From Adenophora triphylla var. japonica (taxonomy: Eukaryota > Streptophyta > Magnoliopsida > Asterales > Campanulaceae), in the NCBI GenBank assembly GCA_022495995.1, contig JAFEMH010001451.1, positions 400,501-464,500 of the forward strand: a stretch of 64,000 bases of DNA, in the 5' to 3' direction. A program made the position numbers and the translations under genes. Below, in pieces: positions 22,711 through 34,187 of this stretch; the stretch's first letter is position 1, and each line of letters begins with the position of its first letter. Below the pieces are notes generated by a model. It worked only from the letters and a program-made list of their open reading frames with translations, did no database searches and had not been told where the DNA came from.

Positions 22711-23097
22711 GTTTGCTCCCGAGTTTTAGATGGAGAGAAAGGAAAGGAAGAGGAGAGAAGAGAATTCAATATTTCCCTTTAGTGCTTCCGAGTTTAGGAA
22801 GGAAAGTGAAGGAATTTTTTTTTTTAAATTACACTTGTACCATTAATGAAAGAAAGATATAATTATATTTGAAGAGTAAAGTAGGTATTTCAAAAATATT
22901 TGTTAATGAAATTTTCTTTCCTTTCACTTCCTTTCACTTTTGGGAGGAAATGAAAGGAATGAAAATGTTAAAAATTTTCCTCCCCTTTCCTCCCACTTCA
23001 CTCCTAACAAAACTAGAGAGCACATCAAGGAGGGAAGTTCTTTTGGCTTCCTTTCATTTCCTTCCCTTTCTCTCTTATTTTAATCTCGGGAGCACAC
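22711..23097. mobile_element. MITE-like element with GTTTGCTCCCGAG ends
   Basis: The left end GTTTGCTCCCGAGTTTTAGA and the inverted right end (read on the minus strand GTGTGCTCCCGAGATTAAAA) continue into matching GAGAGAAAGGAAAGG-type purine runs, giving terminal inverted repeats of about 40 bp. No ORF. The target duplication is unclear (CTCTCC on both sides at best). It sits just upstream of the mTERF pseudogene. Confidence 0.55.
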
Positions 23098-23139
23098 TCT
23101 CCTAAGTGGGCTGAGTGTTCTTCCGGCAAAGCGACAGCA

Positions 23140-24321
23140 ATGGTGACCAATATCCAGATTCTAAATATGCATTTGCGCCCTTTGCAGGTCAGTGAAATCT
23201 CAGTTAGACCCACGTTCAATTTGATCACTAGGTCAAAAATCTTACCTCAATTTAGGGCTTCATTGCCCCACCATTGTCTCTCATTATTATTATCTCCCTC
23301 CCCACTTTCTGATTCTGAAAATCCCCCAATCGAAGAACACCCATTTGGTGTTTCTACCTCGTAAGCACATTTGGGTGGACCCCAGAATTTGCAATTTCTA
23401 AAACAAAGGCTGTGCGTATGAAATTCAATAACCCTGAGAAACTAAAAAAAATCCTGGCTTTTCTCAAGAAACATGGGTTCACAAGAACCCAGATTTCAGA
23501 TGTTGTTAAGAGATATCCTAGGCTCTTACTTTGTAATCTTGAAGAGACCCTTTTGCCCAAGTTTGATTTTTTTGAGCACTTTAGGCCTTTCAAGAAATGA
23601 AATCACTATTGCTATAACTAAATCACCACATATCTTGCTGAGAAGTTTGGAAAACAATGTTGTCCCGATGTTTAATCTTATTTGTAATTTGGTTAATTCT
23701 GATGATGAAGCTGTCAAGATGGTTAAGCAGTTTCCATTTATTTTGGCGCATATTCCTGAAGTAGATAATATTCAAATTTTACTAGAAGCAGGTGTGCCCG
23801 GAGTTAATATTGCAGCTTCCATGACTTATCAGCGTAAAGGGTGCACTCCTTGTTGGGATACTTTTAGAAAGATGGTGGAGCAAGTCAAGGAAATGGGGTT
23901 TGACCCTTGTACTATGAAGTTTCTTAGGGCTCTTCGGTCGATTAGGTCACTTAGCAAATCCAAGTGGGATGATAAAGTACAGGTGTTTAAGAAATATGGT
24001 TTGTCTGATGATGATAAACTTGAGGGGGTATTGGATTTTCTTGTTAATAGTATGGGTATGGAACCAACGAATATTGCTAATTGGCCGTGTATTATTGGGA
24101 TGAGCTTGCAGAAGAGGATTGTTCCGAGGTGTTTGGTTTATCAATCCTTGTTGGAGAAAGAATTGTCCAAGAGGAAATTAAGCATTATTTATTTGTGTTC
24201 TATTCCGAAAGCTAAGTTTCTCACCAGGTTTATAAAGCCTTATGAGAATGAAGCACCTGAGCTATGGGATTTATATAACAGACCTTATCAGCTCAATGGA
24301 GCTTCAAGCTTTAAAGTTTAA
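23140..24321 (+). pseudogene. mTERF family pseudogene
   Basis: Colinear with the intact mTERF at 26176-27414 from MVTNIQILNMHLRPLQVSEI to EAPELWDLYNRP. A 1-nt deletion near 23350 (GTTTCTACCTC against GTCTCTTACCTC in the intact copy) causes an immediate stop at 23362. A 1-nt insertion in a T run near 23570 restores the frame. A 51-nt in-frame deletion near 24010 removes the SDRDIFLAFEKRPKFIMAS-type stretch, part of one mTERF repeat. The remaining 3' half (23590-24321) is open. Like its relatives it would have been a transit-peptide-bearing organellar protein. Its 3' flank matches that of the fragment at 3613-4100. Confidence 0.9.
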
Positions 24322-25579
24322 GGTATGAGTCCCCCTCCTTTCTTGAATGTAGTTTGGAAAAGTAAATCATTCCATACTAAGGTATGGGATTTTTTTTTTT
24401 TTTTTTTTCTGAGTTTGTGTTACAACCTTTAACTTAACTTGTGACCGATACCCCTATTTAAATTTTGTTAGAATAATATAGATGCCTAATTTTGTACTTT
24501 TGATTTTATTTATGAAACCAACCTACAATTTTCATGGCTGATGCTGATAGATAATCTCAGAAGGATTGTGATTGAAGTGAAGGAAATTGGATCCAACCCC
24601 TTTGACAACGAAGTATGTTGTCGATTTCGCTGACCTTCAAGGATTGTGATTGAAGTGAAGGAAATTGGATTCTGATGGATCAAAATGGGAGAATGTTTTT
24701 TTTCTGGTTTTGCAAAGGTAGCTCTACAAATGGCTCTAACACCTGCAGTCAGAAAAAACACACACATTGAGACCGATATTTGCTTTCTTTTTACCTCATT
24801 TGCAGGAGGGCGGTGAACCATTAGGTAATCAACAGAGTTGGAAGTTTTTCCATCATGATATACATTATTGAGTCCGTCTCTAATAATACTTGTAGCTAAA
24901 GTTGTCATGGAAACTCTTCCTTTGTATCTTTTGAGCAATTGTCTCTGATTCAGTATGAGGTTGTTGCCTCTAAAGCAGTTTAGGCTTGCATGAAATTGCA
25001 TTGTATGAGGTTTTGTATCTTTGGATTTTACATGTCTGCTGTGTACGAGTTTTTTACCAAATTGAGTTCTATCTAACAACTAAAATAATCTGTAGAAGCA
25101 AATCTTGACATGTTATGCAAATGTACCCCAAACATGATAACAAGTTTTACCGGATAATTAAATCAACCATAATAATTATTGCTCAAATTTTATTCGTAAA
25201 AATGGCCAAAAAAAATGGGAAAATAACTTTGTTAATATAGGGTACAATGATGAAAACCAAAACTTAAACCAATTGAGTGCAGTAGGAACGAAGAAGTATC
25301 CTTTTCCAAGGAAACAAGAGACGCACAAAACCCTCTCAGCCCAAGCCTTGCCGCCCCTATGTGGGCGGCCGCTTGGCTTTCAGGATGTTCCTTCTGCGTT
25401 CCTCCCTTTGGTTGGTTTCGGTCCCCTCTCTGTGGTTTTGACTCCACAGCCCAACACTTGTAAGGTATATATTCTCAAAAGCAGCAATAATTTATAATTT
25501 ACATCACAAATGAAAAGATGATTGAAGCATGTGCATTAACAAGTAGGCATTTCCATCTTGAAGGGAAAGAAAGACCATA
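24322..25579. other. mTERF 3' flank and non-coding DNA
   Basis: 24322-24550 matches 4101-4380. A segment around GGATTGTGATTGAAGTGAAG occurs twice (24563-24592 and 24644-24673), an 81-bp direct duplication. An open frame on the minus strand at 24510-25079 shows no family resemblance and overlaps the duplicated flank, so I do not call it a gene. Confidence 0.55.
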
Positions 25580-25811
25580 CTCCCTCCGTCCCATTACAAA
25601 CCACAAACTTTCCTTTTTGGTCGTCCCATTACAAACCACAAACTTCCTAAAATGGAAAGGAATCTTTACTATTTCCTCCACTCATTCTCTCTCCTACATT
25701 ATTTTAATACTCACAACACCATTATAATTCACTATTCTCTCCACTATAATTCACTTTTCCTTAATTCCCGTATCTACAGTAAATTTCTTCTTACTAATGG
25801 GACGGAGGGAG
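25580..25811. mobile_element. Stowaway-type MITE
   Basis: 232 bp with perfect inverted ends CTCCCTCCGTCCCATTA and a TA duplication on each side (25578-25579, 25812-25813), typical of Stowaway (Tc1/mariner-related) elements. The left part has two tandem copies of GTCCCATTACAAACCACAAA. Non-coding. Confidence 0.92.
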
Positions 25812-25825
25812 TATAATATAGAAGA

Positions 25826-25846
25826 ACACACACACACACACTCACA

Positions 25847-25928
<82 letters not shown>
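25826..25928. repeat. (CA)n-(GA)n compound microsatellite
   Basis: About 12 CA units followed by about 38 GA units. Apparent ORFs across it are repeat artefacts. Confidence 0.97.
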
Positions 25929-25935
<7 letters not shown>

Positions 25936-26175
25936 GTTGCTCATCTGAGCAATATAAAGAAGCCAGAAATTTTAAAATAGGGTTCATGAAGCTCCAAGCT
26001 TCCTCTTGCTATCATCAACCTATATGGAAATCATTTATGCTTCCTTTTTTTTTTGCCGGGAGGGAGAGCATTATGAGAGAATATCAAGCTAATTTCTCCC
26101 GTGTATGTATGAAGTTGGAGGGGGAGATTATAATAATTAGAAAAGCATGATATGACAAAAACCATTGTAATAGAA

Positions 26176-27414
26176 TCAAACCTGTGGCTGTGAGTCATTT
26201 TTAATATTCAACATTTCCTTATACAAATCCCACAGCTCAGGCGCTTCATTCTCACAAGGCTTCATAATCCTGGAAAGAAACTGATCTTCTGTATAAGAAC
26301 ACAAAGTCGTAATTCTTAATTTCTTCTTGCACAATCCTTTTTCCACCTTTGATCTATAAATCAAACACCTCGGAACAATCCTCTTCTGCAAGCTCATCCC
26401 AATAATACTCGGCCAATTAGCAATATCAGTTGCTTCCATCCCCATACTATTCATAAGAAAATCCAACACCCCCTCAATTTTATCCTTAGACGCCATAATA
26501 AACTTTGGGCGCTTCTCAAATGCCAAGAAAATATCACGATCGGACCAACCATATTTCTTAAAGACCTGAACTTTATCTTCCCAAGTCGATTTACTAAGTG
26601 ACCTAATCGTCCGAAGCGCCCAAAGGAACTTCATACTACAAGGGTCAAACCCCATTCCCTTGATTTCCTCCACCATCTTTCTAAAAGTATCTGGACTAGG
26701 TGTATACCCTTTACGCTGATAACTCATAGTAGCTGCAATATTAACTCCGGGCACGCCTGCTTCGAGTAAAATTTGAATATTATCTATTTCAGGGTTATGG
26801 GTCAAAATAACCGGATACCGTTTGACCATCTTGACAGCTTCATCATTAGAATCAACCAAATTACTTATAAGATTAAACATGGGGACGACAATCTTTTCCA
26901 AACTTCTTTTCAAGATAAGTGGTGCTTTAGTTATAACAACAGTGATTTCAGTTCTTGAAAGGCCTAATGTACTCAAAAATTCAAACTTGGGCAAAAGGGA
27001 CTTCTCAGGCTTACAAAGTAAGAGGCTAGGATATCTCTTAACAACATTTGAAATCTGGGTTTTGGTGAACCCATGTTTCTTGAGAAAAGCCAGGACTTTT
27101 TCTGGTTTCTCAGGGGTGTCGAATTTCATAGCCTTTGTTTTTGAAACGGCAAATTCTGGGGGCCACCCAAATGTGTTTATGAGGTAAGAGACAACAAATG
27201 AGTGTTCTTCTTCAATTGGGGTATTTTCAGAGTCAGAAATTGGAGATGGAGATAATGATAATGAACGACAACTCTGGCTAGCAATGGGTAAAGAAGTCCT
27301 AAATTGAGGAAAGATTTTTGACCTAGAATTGAAATAGAACACTGGTTTAAGTGAGATTTCACTGACCTTCATTGTGAGTAAATGCATATTTTGAATCTTG
27401 AAATTGGTCGCCAT
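26176..27414 (-). CDS. mTERF family protein, organelle-targeted
   Basis: The only intact gene I can support: 412 codons, no intron. Residues 1-65 are Ser/Arg-rich with almost no acidic residues, as in a mitochondrial or plastid transit peptide. From about residue 100 come mTERF helical repeats of roughly 30-35 residues (FLKKHGFTKTQISNVVKRYP; LSTLGLSRTEITVVITKAP; KYGWSDRDIFLAFEKRP; DFLMNSMGMEATDIANWP), with the usual VVPMFN and IVPRCL motifs and the end EAPELWDLY. mTERFs bind organellar nucleic acid and act in transcription, splicing or RNA stability; the exact role of this member cannot be told. ATG 27414 is chosen because both paralogues begin there. A TATA-like TTTATAAAC lies about 55 bp upstream. 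It is the inverted relative of the pseudogene 2 kb away. Confidence 0.93.
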   Translation of the reverse strand: MATNFKIQNMHLLTMKVSEISLKPVFYFNSRSKIFPQFRTSLPIASQSCRSLSLSPSPISDSENTPIEEEHSFVVSYLINTFGWPPEFAVSKTKAMKFDTPEKPEKVLAFLKKHGFTKTQISNVVKRYPSLLLCKPEKSLLPKFEFLSTLGLSRTEITVVITKAPLILKRSLEKIVVPMFNLISNLVDSNDEAVKMVKRYPVILTHNPEIDNIQILLEAGVPGVNIAATMSYQRKGYTPSPDTFRKMVEEIKGMGFDPCSMKFLWALRTIRSLSKSTWEDKVQVFKKYGWSDRDIFLAFEKRPKFIMASKDKIEGVLDFLMNSMGMEATDIANWPSIIGMSLQKRIVPRCLIYRSKVEKGLCKKKLRITTLCSYTEDQFLSRIMKPCENEAPELWDLYKEMLNIKNDSQPQV

Positions 27415-27540
27415 TGTTGGTTGCCTCTTTTTTGCTGGAAGAACCCTAAAATGAAGTACACTTAAGTTTATAAAAAGGTAAAAACATCTTATCCATTCAC
27501 AATAGCCGCTCTTATCTTATCAGACGTTTCATCCCAACTC

Positions 27541-27542
27541 TC

Positions 27543-27608
<66 letters not shown>
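27541..27608. repeat. (TTA)n microsatellite
   Basis: About 22 uninterrupted TTA/ATT units some 130 bp upstream of the intact mTERF start codon. Confidence 0.97.
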
Positions 27609-27610
<2 letters not shown>

Positions 27611-29044
27611 GAGAGGGGCTATTGCCCCTACAATAATTACTTATCCACTATAATTTTTGTAAATAGACATAATTATCCTTCCATAATTTAAGGAGTTATA
27701 ATGAAGTATTTTAGAATTTAATTATATTCACTTCAAGTTTTGTTTATCCACTACATTTTTAAATAAAAATTAAATTAATTATGATAATAGCAAAAATTAC
27801 ATATAAATATTTCACTTATTTAATAATGCTAAATTTTCTGGAGTAAAAAAATAATATTTTAAATAAATTTTAACATACTTTTTAATTTAATTAATATTAA
27901 TATTTTTATCTGTCTATTTTCTAGTAAAATAACTAAATCACTTGTGATCCGTTAACATCAATTCTTTATTACAACAACAAAAAATTAAAATATTTTATAT
28001 AATATCAAAAGTACTCAAAGAAACAATATTGATTAGGTGAACTATTTTTCTAGGAAAGCGAAATGAGTATGGTACCGGTTAAACCCACATTGAAAATATA
28101 TCATACTAGTAAAAGCCCGTGTCCAAGGACACGTGTATTTTTTTTATTTTATTTTTTTTAATTAAATTTTTTTTTAATTTAATTTTTTTATTTATTTATT
28201 ATTATTATTTTTTAGGGCAAAATGGGAAAGGGACAACTTAGTGAGGGCAAAATGGGAAATTCGACAGATGGAACTGTTCATAGTACTGTAGATAGTGGAG
28301 GTGTGATTTATACTATAGATTTGAGGTCAATGTTCTCGTGTAGTTTGATTATTTTAAATTTATTATTATTTTATTATTTTTAATTTTATTATTGTCCATA
28401 GAAAAATAATCAAACTACATGTGATTCATTATTAATATGACATTGATAAAAATATTTATTAGTAAATTCACTACTTAGTTTAGTACTTAAATTAATAAAT
28501 TTTAATATTAATATAAATTTCAAACATAGTACCATTTTTGAATTTACAACAAAAAAATATTTATTACTAGATTCACATCTCAAATTTATAATTCAATATT
28601 TGCAAAACCCATTCATAAAATTTTTATACTTTTTTACCACTTTGTCTAATATTTTTTTCTAACTAATTGAGATAAAAAAATGGAATAAAAAATTAGTACA
28701 TAAAAATAGATATTAATCTATGTGAATAAAGATATCTAGCTTCTAACATGTAAAAAAAAAACTAGGTAAAAATAACTAAATGTATTTTCTATTAACACTT
28801 GCATTGATGTATTATAATTTTAAGGTCTTGCATTTAAATCTTTTAACAATTTAAAAATGATTAAGCTAATTTAATTTTTTTTTTTCAGAAAAATAATAAG
28901 TGAATATTTAACTTTAATAAATGATAATGGATGTAGTGTATAAACAAATTTTGCAATATATATAAGTAGTCTCTTTTAAGGGTAATGGTAATTGTGTCAA
29001 GAAAATAACAAATTTATCAAAAATAATTACGATGTAGTGAATTA
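27609..29044. other. AT-rich non-coding DNA
   Basis: No coding sequence. At 28108-28134, ACTAGTAAAAGCCCGTGTCC followed by AAGGACACG looks like the end of a small DNA transposon, with a dyad CGTGTCC/GGACACG, but I cannot find the other end. Confidence 0.5.
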
Positions 29045-29470
29045 CTCCCTCCGTCCCAGATCAAGAGTCATACTTTTCCTTTTGTTCCGTCTCAGACCAA
29101 GAGTTCCTTTCCATAAATGGCAAGTTTTTTTAATATATTTATACTCTTATAATTTAATATATTTACAAAAAAATCATTCATTATACCCTTATAAAGTTAA
29201 CATATTTACAAAAAAAAACCAATCATTAACTTACTATTCCTCTCACTCATTCTCTCTCCTATTAAAAAATCAATCATTAACTACTATTCCCTACCCCTTA
29301 TTACAAAAAACCATTCATTATACCCTTATAAAGTTAACATATTTACAAAAAAAAACAATCATTAACTACTATTCCCTATCCCAAATTTAACTTTTATTCA
29401 TTTTTTAAAAAATTTCTTAAGAAGCGTGAAATCCCCCCCCCCGACGACCCTTGATCTGGGACGGAGGGAG
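29045..29470. mobile_element. Stowaway-type MITE, second family
   Basis: 426 bp with inverted ends CTCCCTCCGTCCCAGATCAA and TA on both sides (29043-29044, 29471-29472). The interior contains direct duplications of a segment with AAAAAACAATCATTAACT and a C9 run near 29430. Non-coding. Confidence 0.9.
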
Positions 29471-29732
29471 TAGTATTTATTTTAGTGGCAATAGCCCCTC
29501 CCTTATTATATACATGGGGGCAGTTATCAAATCATCCCTCACCTTATGCATATTTTGCAAATTGACCACCAGGTCCTGTATTTATTTATGGACACGCGTG
29601 TCCTTCATAGATTGATGAAAATTACGCTTTTGCACTCAATTAAATGACATGGACGTGCGTGAAGGAATTTTAGCTCCCTGCCCGCATTTTCTCTCTCCTC
29701 TTTCTCTCTCTTTCTTTTTTTCCCCTCAAAAC

Positions 29733-30590
29733 TAGAGCCGTCAATTTGGTCTGTTCCCGTCGGACCAGCCCGCCCCGCCATGCAATAAGGGTTGGTTGAG
29801 TTTTAAAACTACTAATTCAAATAAAATTGGGTCAATTCGGGCTAACCCATATAGGTGCGGGCCAAAATGGGTTCGGGGCGGGCCGAGGTGAGCCAGCCCA
29901 CTATATTTTTTTATATTTTTTTCGCCACAAAATAATGTCATTTTAAGTGGAAATTCTAGGGCTATATCAATCTTGTGGACTCAATCCGTGAATCGTGAAG
30001 TGAGAGACACTCGAGAGAAGTATAGAACAGAAACGGAGAAACCCTAAGGAGACATCGCCTCGTCGCCGTTTCCATCGCCGCCGGTGCACTTCATCACGAC
30101 TGCTAATTCGTTTACATCGTCTCCAATCCACACACACGTATCTCTCTCTCTCTCTCTCTCTCTCTCCATTCTTATTGATATGAATCTTTATTTCTGGGAT
30201 TATAATTTACCTGTTTTTGTTTGTAACAATTTGCGTAAATTTTACTTGTATTGCATGCTTGAGAATTAGTATATATTGATATAAATCTTTGTTTGTATTT
30301 GTTTCACTTTTATGATTTTTGGTATCTTTTGAGATATTATTGTGTTTGACAGTTTGTGTTTGTTTCACTTTTACGATTTTTTATTTGTTTGGTATTGGTT
30401 ATGCACAATTTCAAGCCTAAAATTCATTTATTTAATTGGCCCGCATGGCCCGCCAACCCAAGGTGGGTTGGGTTGGAATGGCGTATTTCCAGTCCTTCTA
30501 AAATTTGGGTCAGCCCGCCCCACCCCGTTTAATGGCAGGCTTTGGCAGGTTGGGCCCGTCCCGCCCCGCCAGCCCGTATTGACAACTTTA
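29733..30590. mobile_element. Non-autonomous hAT-type transposon
   Basis: 858 bp flanked by a perfect 8-bp duplication CTCAAAAC (29725-29732 and 30591-30598). The ends are TAGAGCCGTCAAT and, inverted, TAAAGTTGTCAAT, with G/C-rich GGCCCGCC-type subterminal repeats at both sides. The 8-bp duplication and TAGAG..GTCAA ends fit the hAT superfamily. There is no transposase. The interior (29990-30180) resembles a transcribed leader: GAAACCCTAAGGAG, CGCCGTTTCCATCGCCGCCG and a (CT)n run. Confidence 0.88.
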
Positions 30591-30689
30591 CTCAAAACTT
30601 TAAAATGAAATATCTTAAAATTCAGAAATAAAAAAATAAATCTGAAATCATTGTTGTGTTCGTATTGTCAAAATGAATCAAACTATTAG

Positions 30690-31475
30690 CATCAACATAT
30701 AATCTGGAGCAAATTTGAGAAGTTCACAGTTGTTTTTTAGAAGTTTACAGTTATTTTTAACATTTGTTCCAAAAACAACTAAAAGAAGTTCACATTTATT
30801 TTAGCTCAATTAATAATTTATGTATGAAAATGATTACCATTTAAAATTCACATTTGTTTTTAGTTCAGTTCACAGTTATTTTTAGTCTTTTATAACATTT
30901 ATTTTTTGCAATTTCATGAGATTATTAGACATATTTATTAAGTTTACAACTGTTTTTAGTTAAGTTCACGCTTGTTTTTAGTCTTTTTACGGTCTATATT
31001 TTTGCAAATTTATGAGATTACTTAACATATGTGTTAAGTTAACAGTTGTTTTTAGTTAAGTTTACAATTGTTTTTAGTCATTTATAACCTCTATGTTTGC
31101 TATTTTATGAGATTATGTGACATTTTTGTAAAGTTCACATTTGTTTTTAGTTAAGTTTACAATTGTTTTTAGTCTTGTATTTCTCTATTTTTGCACTTAT
31201 ATATGATTATTTGATATACTTGTTAAGTTAACAATTGTTTTTAGTATTTTATGGCCTTTTTTTTTTGCAATTTTATGAGATATTCATATTTATTAATTTG
31301 TAGTCGTTTTTAGTTAAGTTAACAATTGTTTTTAATCTTTTATGGTCTATAGTTTTGCTACTTTATGAAATTATTTGACATATTTGATAATTTCACATTT
31401 GTTTTTAGCTAATTTCATAGTTATTTTTAGGCTTTTATGGCCTCTATTTTTTTTTTTAATTTATGAGATTATAAT
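30690..31475 (+). repeat. Satellite-like tandem array, about 105-bp units
   Basis: Seven or so diverged units, each with AAGTTCACATTTGTTTTTAG, then AAGTTTACAATTGTTTTTAG, a TCTTTTATGGCCTCTATTTT stretch and TTTTATGAGATTATTTGACA. Each unit contains a smaller 22-bp dimer. Non-coding, AT-rich, and directly right of the hAT element. Confidence 0.85.
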
Positions 31476-31481
31476 ATTATA

Positions 31482-31672
31482 CTCCCTCCGTCTCATCTTA
31501 AATTTCAAAAAAAATATTTCAAAAGGTTGTCTCACCTTAATGTTCAAAATCAGAAAATATGAAGTTTTTAAAGATAAAGAAAGTAGTAAAAATTTAAGTG
31601 ACTTAACTTTAGTATGTTTTAAAGATAAAGAAAGTAGTAAAAATTTAAGTGACGTAACTTTAGTATGTGATC
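31482..31672 (+). repeat. Truncated Stowaway-like end with a 53-bp tandem duplication
   Basis: It begins CTCCCTCCGTCTCATCTTAA after TA, like a Stowaway tip, but no matching right end follows. 31569-31672 consists of two nearly identical 53-bp copies (AAAGATAAAGAAAGTAGTAA ... TTTAGTATGT). Confidence 0.7.
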
Positions 31673-32489
31673 AATAATGGCAGATGAAGTGAAATTGATA
31701 AATGGGTATTGATCAATGAGCAACTCATGAATATTTTGTGGTTCTTTCTAGCCAAAATGATACCAACTATAAATAGTCTCAAACTGCACCCATGAAGCTC
31801 CTTTAAACCTTTATCCTCCCACCCCCCAAACACACCATCTCTTTCTGATCTCTCTAGACTATTGTTTCTCTCTATAATCACAACATCAACATAATCTATA
31901 CAACAAATTCAATCCGCATGACTCGAATCTCATGTTTCAAAAGCAACCACCTTTGAAATCTATCCAACAACAAATCCAATTGACACAAGCGAATAGTCTT
32001 GAGAACGTCACAACAGAAGGTGACTCAAATTTGCCATTGACGTCGATGGAGCTGCTGTCGTTAGTGAAGATGGTGCTGGGATGGACGTGATTCAGCCGAA
32101 TTTCAATTTTTTTGGTCGGAGATGGCCGGTGTGTCACAGCCGAGAGAAAAAAACGACCTGGGTTTTGAGCTGAGAAATTGCAAGAGGAATAAGGGAAAGG
32201 CAAGGGGTAGCCGGATGAGAGATGGGGGTCGTCGGAAGTAGGGGAAGGGAGGGGTCATCGGGTGGGCATGGTCACCGACGAGGAAGGGGAAGGCTGGTCA
32301 AAAGGATAGGAGAGAGAGAAAGTGAGAGAAGAGAGAAATGGGAGGGGTCGCTAATGACAAAGGGGAGTGCTTTTTACTTTTGGACAAGGGTTGGTGGAAT
32401 TTTGATTCTAATATTGGATTAAGTGGTTAAATTTCAAATTCCAATGTCCTTATTAATCGATTCTCTTAGGATAGAGGATGCATCAGTAA
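31673..32489. other. Non-coding DNA, no family recognised
   Basis: Holds short open frames on both strands (31937-32203 minus; 32222-32422 plus) that resemble nothing I know and have the composition of leader or simple-sequence DNA. I see no gene here. Confidence 0.4.
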
Positions 32490-32788
32490 TTTCCCCCTAT
32501 TATTAAGCATATCAATATTTTAAATCATCGTACTTTGCTTAAATTTCGGTTTTATCATCGTTGTTATTTTTAACAGTTTTAACTCTTTACTTTAAATATA
32601 CATTCATTTTTTCCAAAATTATTGAAAATTAAAGCATTTTTAGCAATTTTAACCATCGTACTTTATACTTTTTGCGCAATATGAGTGTTTATCTAAACTA
32701 CAATTGTTAAAACTGTTAAAAATAAACAACGATGGTTAAAACCGAAGATTAAACAAAGTACGAGGGTTAAAAATGACGATTATCTCCC
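32490..32788. mobile_element. Palindromic MITE with long inverted repeats
   Basis: 32520-32582 (ATCATCGTACTTTG, CGGTTTTATCATCGTTG, TTTTTAACAGTTTTAAC) is repeated in inverse orientation at 32704-32775 (GTTAAAACTGTTAAAAATAA ... CAAAGTACGAGG). The two arms together make up most of the element. No ORF. The outermost ends and target duplication are unclear. Confidence 0.65.
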
Positions 32789-33130
32789 AAATAACTGAAA
32801 AATTAAAGTGTTGCTATTAGGACCAGTTAAATTTACGAGTGTAATTGGATATTTTACGCGTGTGAATAGCACTTTAATTTAAAATATTAATACGGGTGTA
32901 TTTAGATATTTTACTTGGCCAAAATTTTGTAAAAAATTGTTTTCTTATGATTTTTGAAATAAAACATGTTTTAAAAATATAGAGTAACATTTTTTTTAAA
33001 AAAAAATCGGAATTATTAAAACACATTGGTAGTTTTCAACACTAGCACTAATGCATTTTCAACAATGCATTATCACTCTTTTAAATCGTGTGGTGATATT
33101 TTTGTAAATATTTGATACTCATTAAAATAC

Positions 33131-33755
33131 TGATGTAAAGTAAACGCAGCGGAATAGTAATAAGGCTTGATCGAAATCAAAACCTTCTGCAAGGAATCGC
33201 AATTCCTTAGATAAATAAGAACTTCCAAGGAAGATCTTTTGCAAGCTAAAAAGCTTAAGGGAAAATCCCACAATTGCAAAGCAATAATTTTATTAATCAA
33301 AAATAGTCTAAATTTAGATTACAACTTTAGGCCTATTTTATAGTGCCCATAAAACTTGAAAAACACTCCTAAACCTTCTAGAATTACTCCTAACCTACAT
33401 AGTAACTTAATAGGACTCAAAAACTAGTAAATCAACTCAAAATCTACTCTAAAAACATCTCTAATCAACCTATTAAAAATAATGACGAAAATAAGAAGTC
33501 AAAATCTTGCAAAAAACTAGTTTTTTCGTAACATAAGAAAAAAAGTAGTTTAAAAGCATTAAGTCTAACTAATAAGAGTGATGAACGGTTTTGAAAACTA
33601 ATTTTTTATAACATTTTGAAAAAAAACTAGTTTTTCACAAGAGTTACTCAAATAAGAAACAAAATAAAAACTAAAACAAATTAAATCCTAAAATACTAAT
33701 TAAATTACAAAAATAATTACTATATTTGACTTCGTCAAATATCCTTCCTACATCA
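33131..33755 (-). repeat. 3' LTR of the deleted gypsy derivative
   Basis: TGATGTAAAGTAAACGCAGC to CCTACATCA. It is 169 bp longer than its partner because it keeps a stretch around CTAGTTTTTTCGTAACATAA that the other LTR lacks. Confidence 0.92.
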
Positions 33756-34187
33756 TTCACCCACTTTTCAAAAGAACTCGACCCCGAGTTCTCATCCGAT
33801 GTTTGGAAAGTGCCATCCCACTTAAAAATATATTTCGAATAAATCTTTTTTAAGGACATATTGACGTAAGATGATCTCTTCCAGATATAAAATTATTCCA
33901 TCCATCCCATCCTCTTTGTGTTGATCTTCCACCCCTTGATCAACAATGATCAATAAATCTTCAAAAATAACTTCCTCCTTGTTGTGAACAACACCCAAAT
34001 TTTCATCAAATATTGGGGGTTGTGAACAACCAATACCAACCTGTTCTTTCTCCTTGAATTCAACTAGGACATTATCAGGTACTATAATATTTGAAGTAAT
34101 AATATCACCACAAACCTGAACAATGCTCAAATCTTCTTTGAACTCACAAATAACCTCCTTATCAAAAGCTTCTTCATGAGTAAGAAA

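Noticed and set aside
24510..25079. 189-codon open frame on the minus strand
   Set aside because: It overlaps the duplicated mTERF 3' flank and an 81-bp direct repeat, which makes the protein repeat SFTSITIL artificially. No family resemblance.
25751..26150. ORFs made of Ser-Leu or Glu-Arg repeats on both strands
   Set aside because: Translation of the (GA)n microsatellite.
29590..29603. Perfect 14-bp palindrome GGACACGCGTGTCC
   Set aside because: Single copy and no promoter or repeat context; one such palindrome in 64 kb is not remarkable, though it resembles the dyad near 28121.
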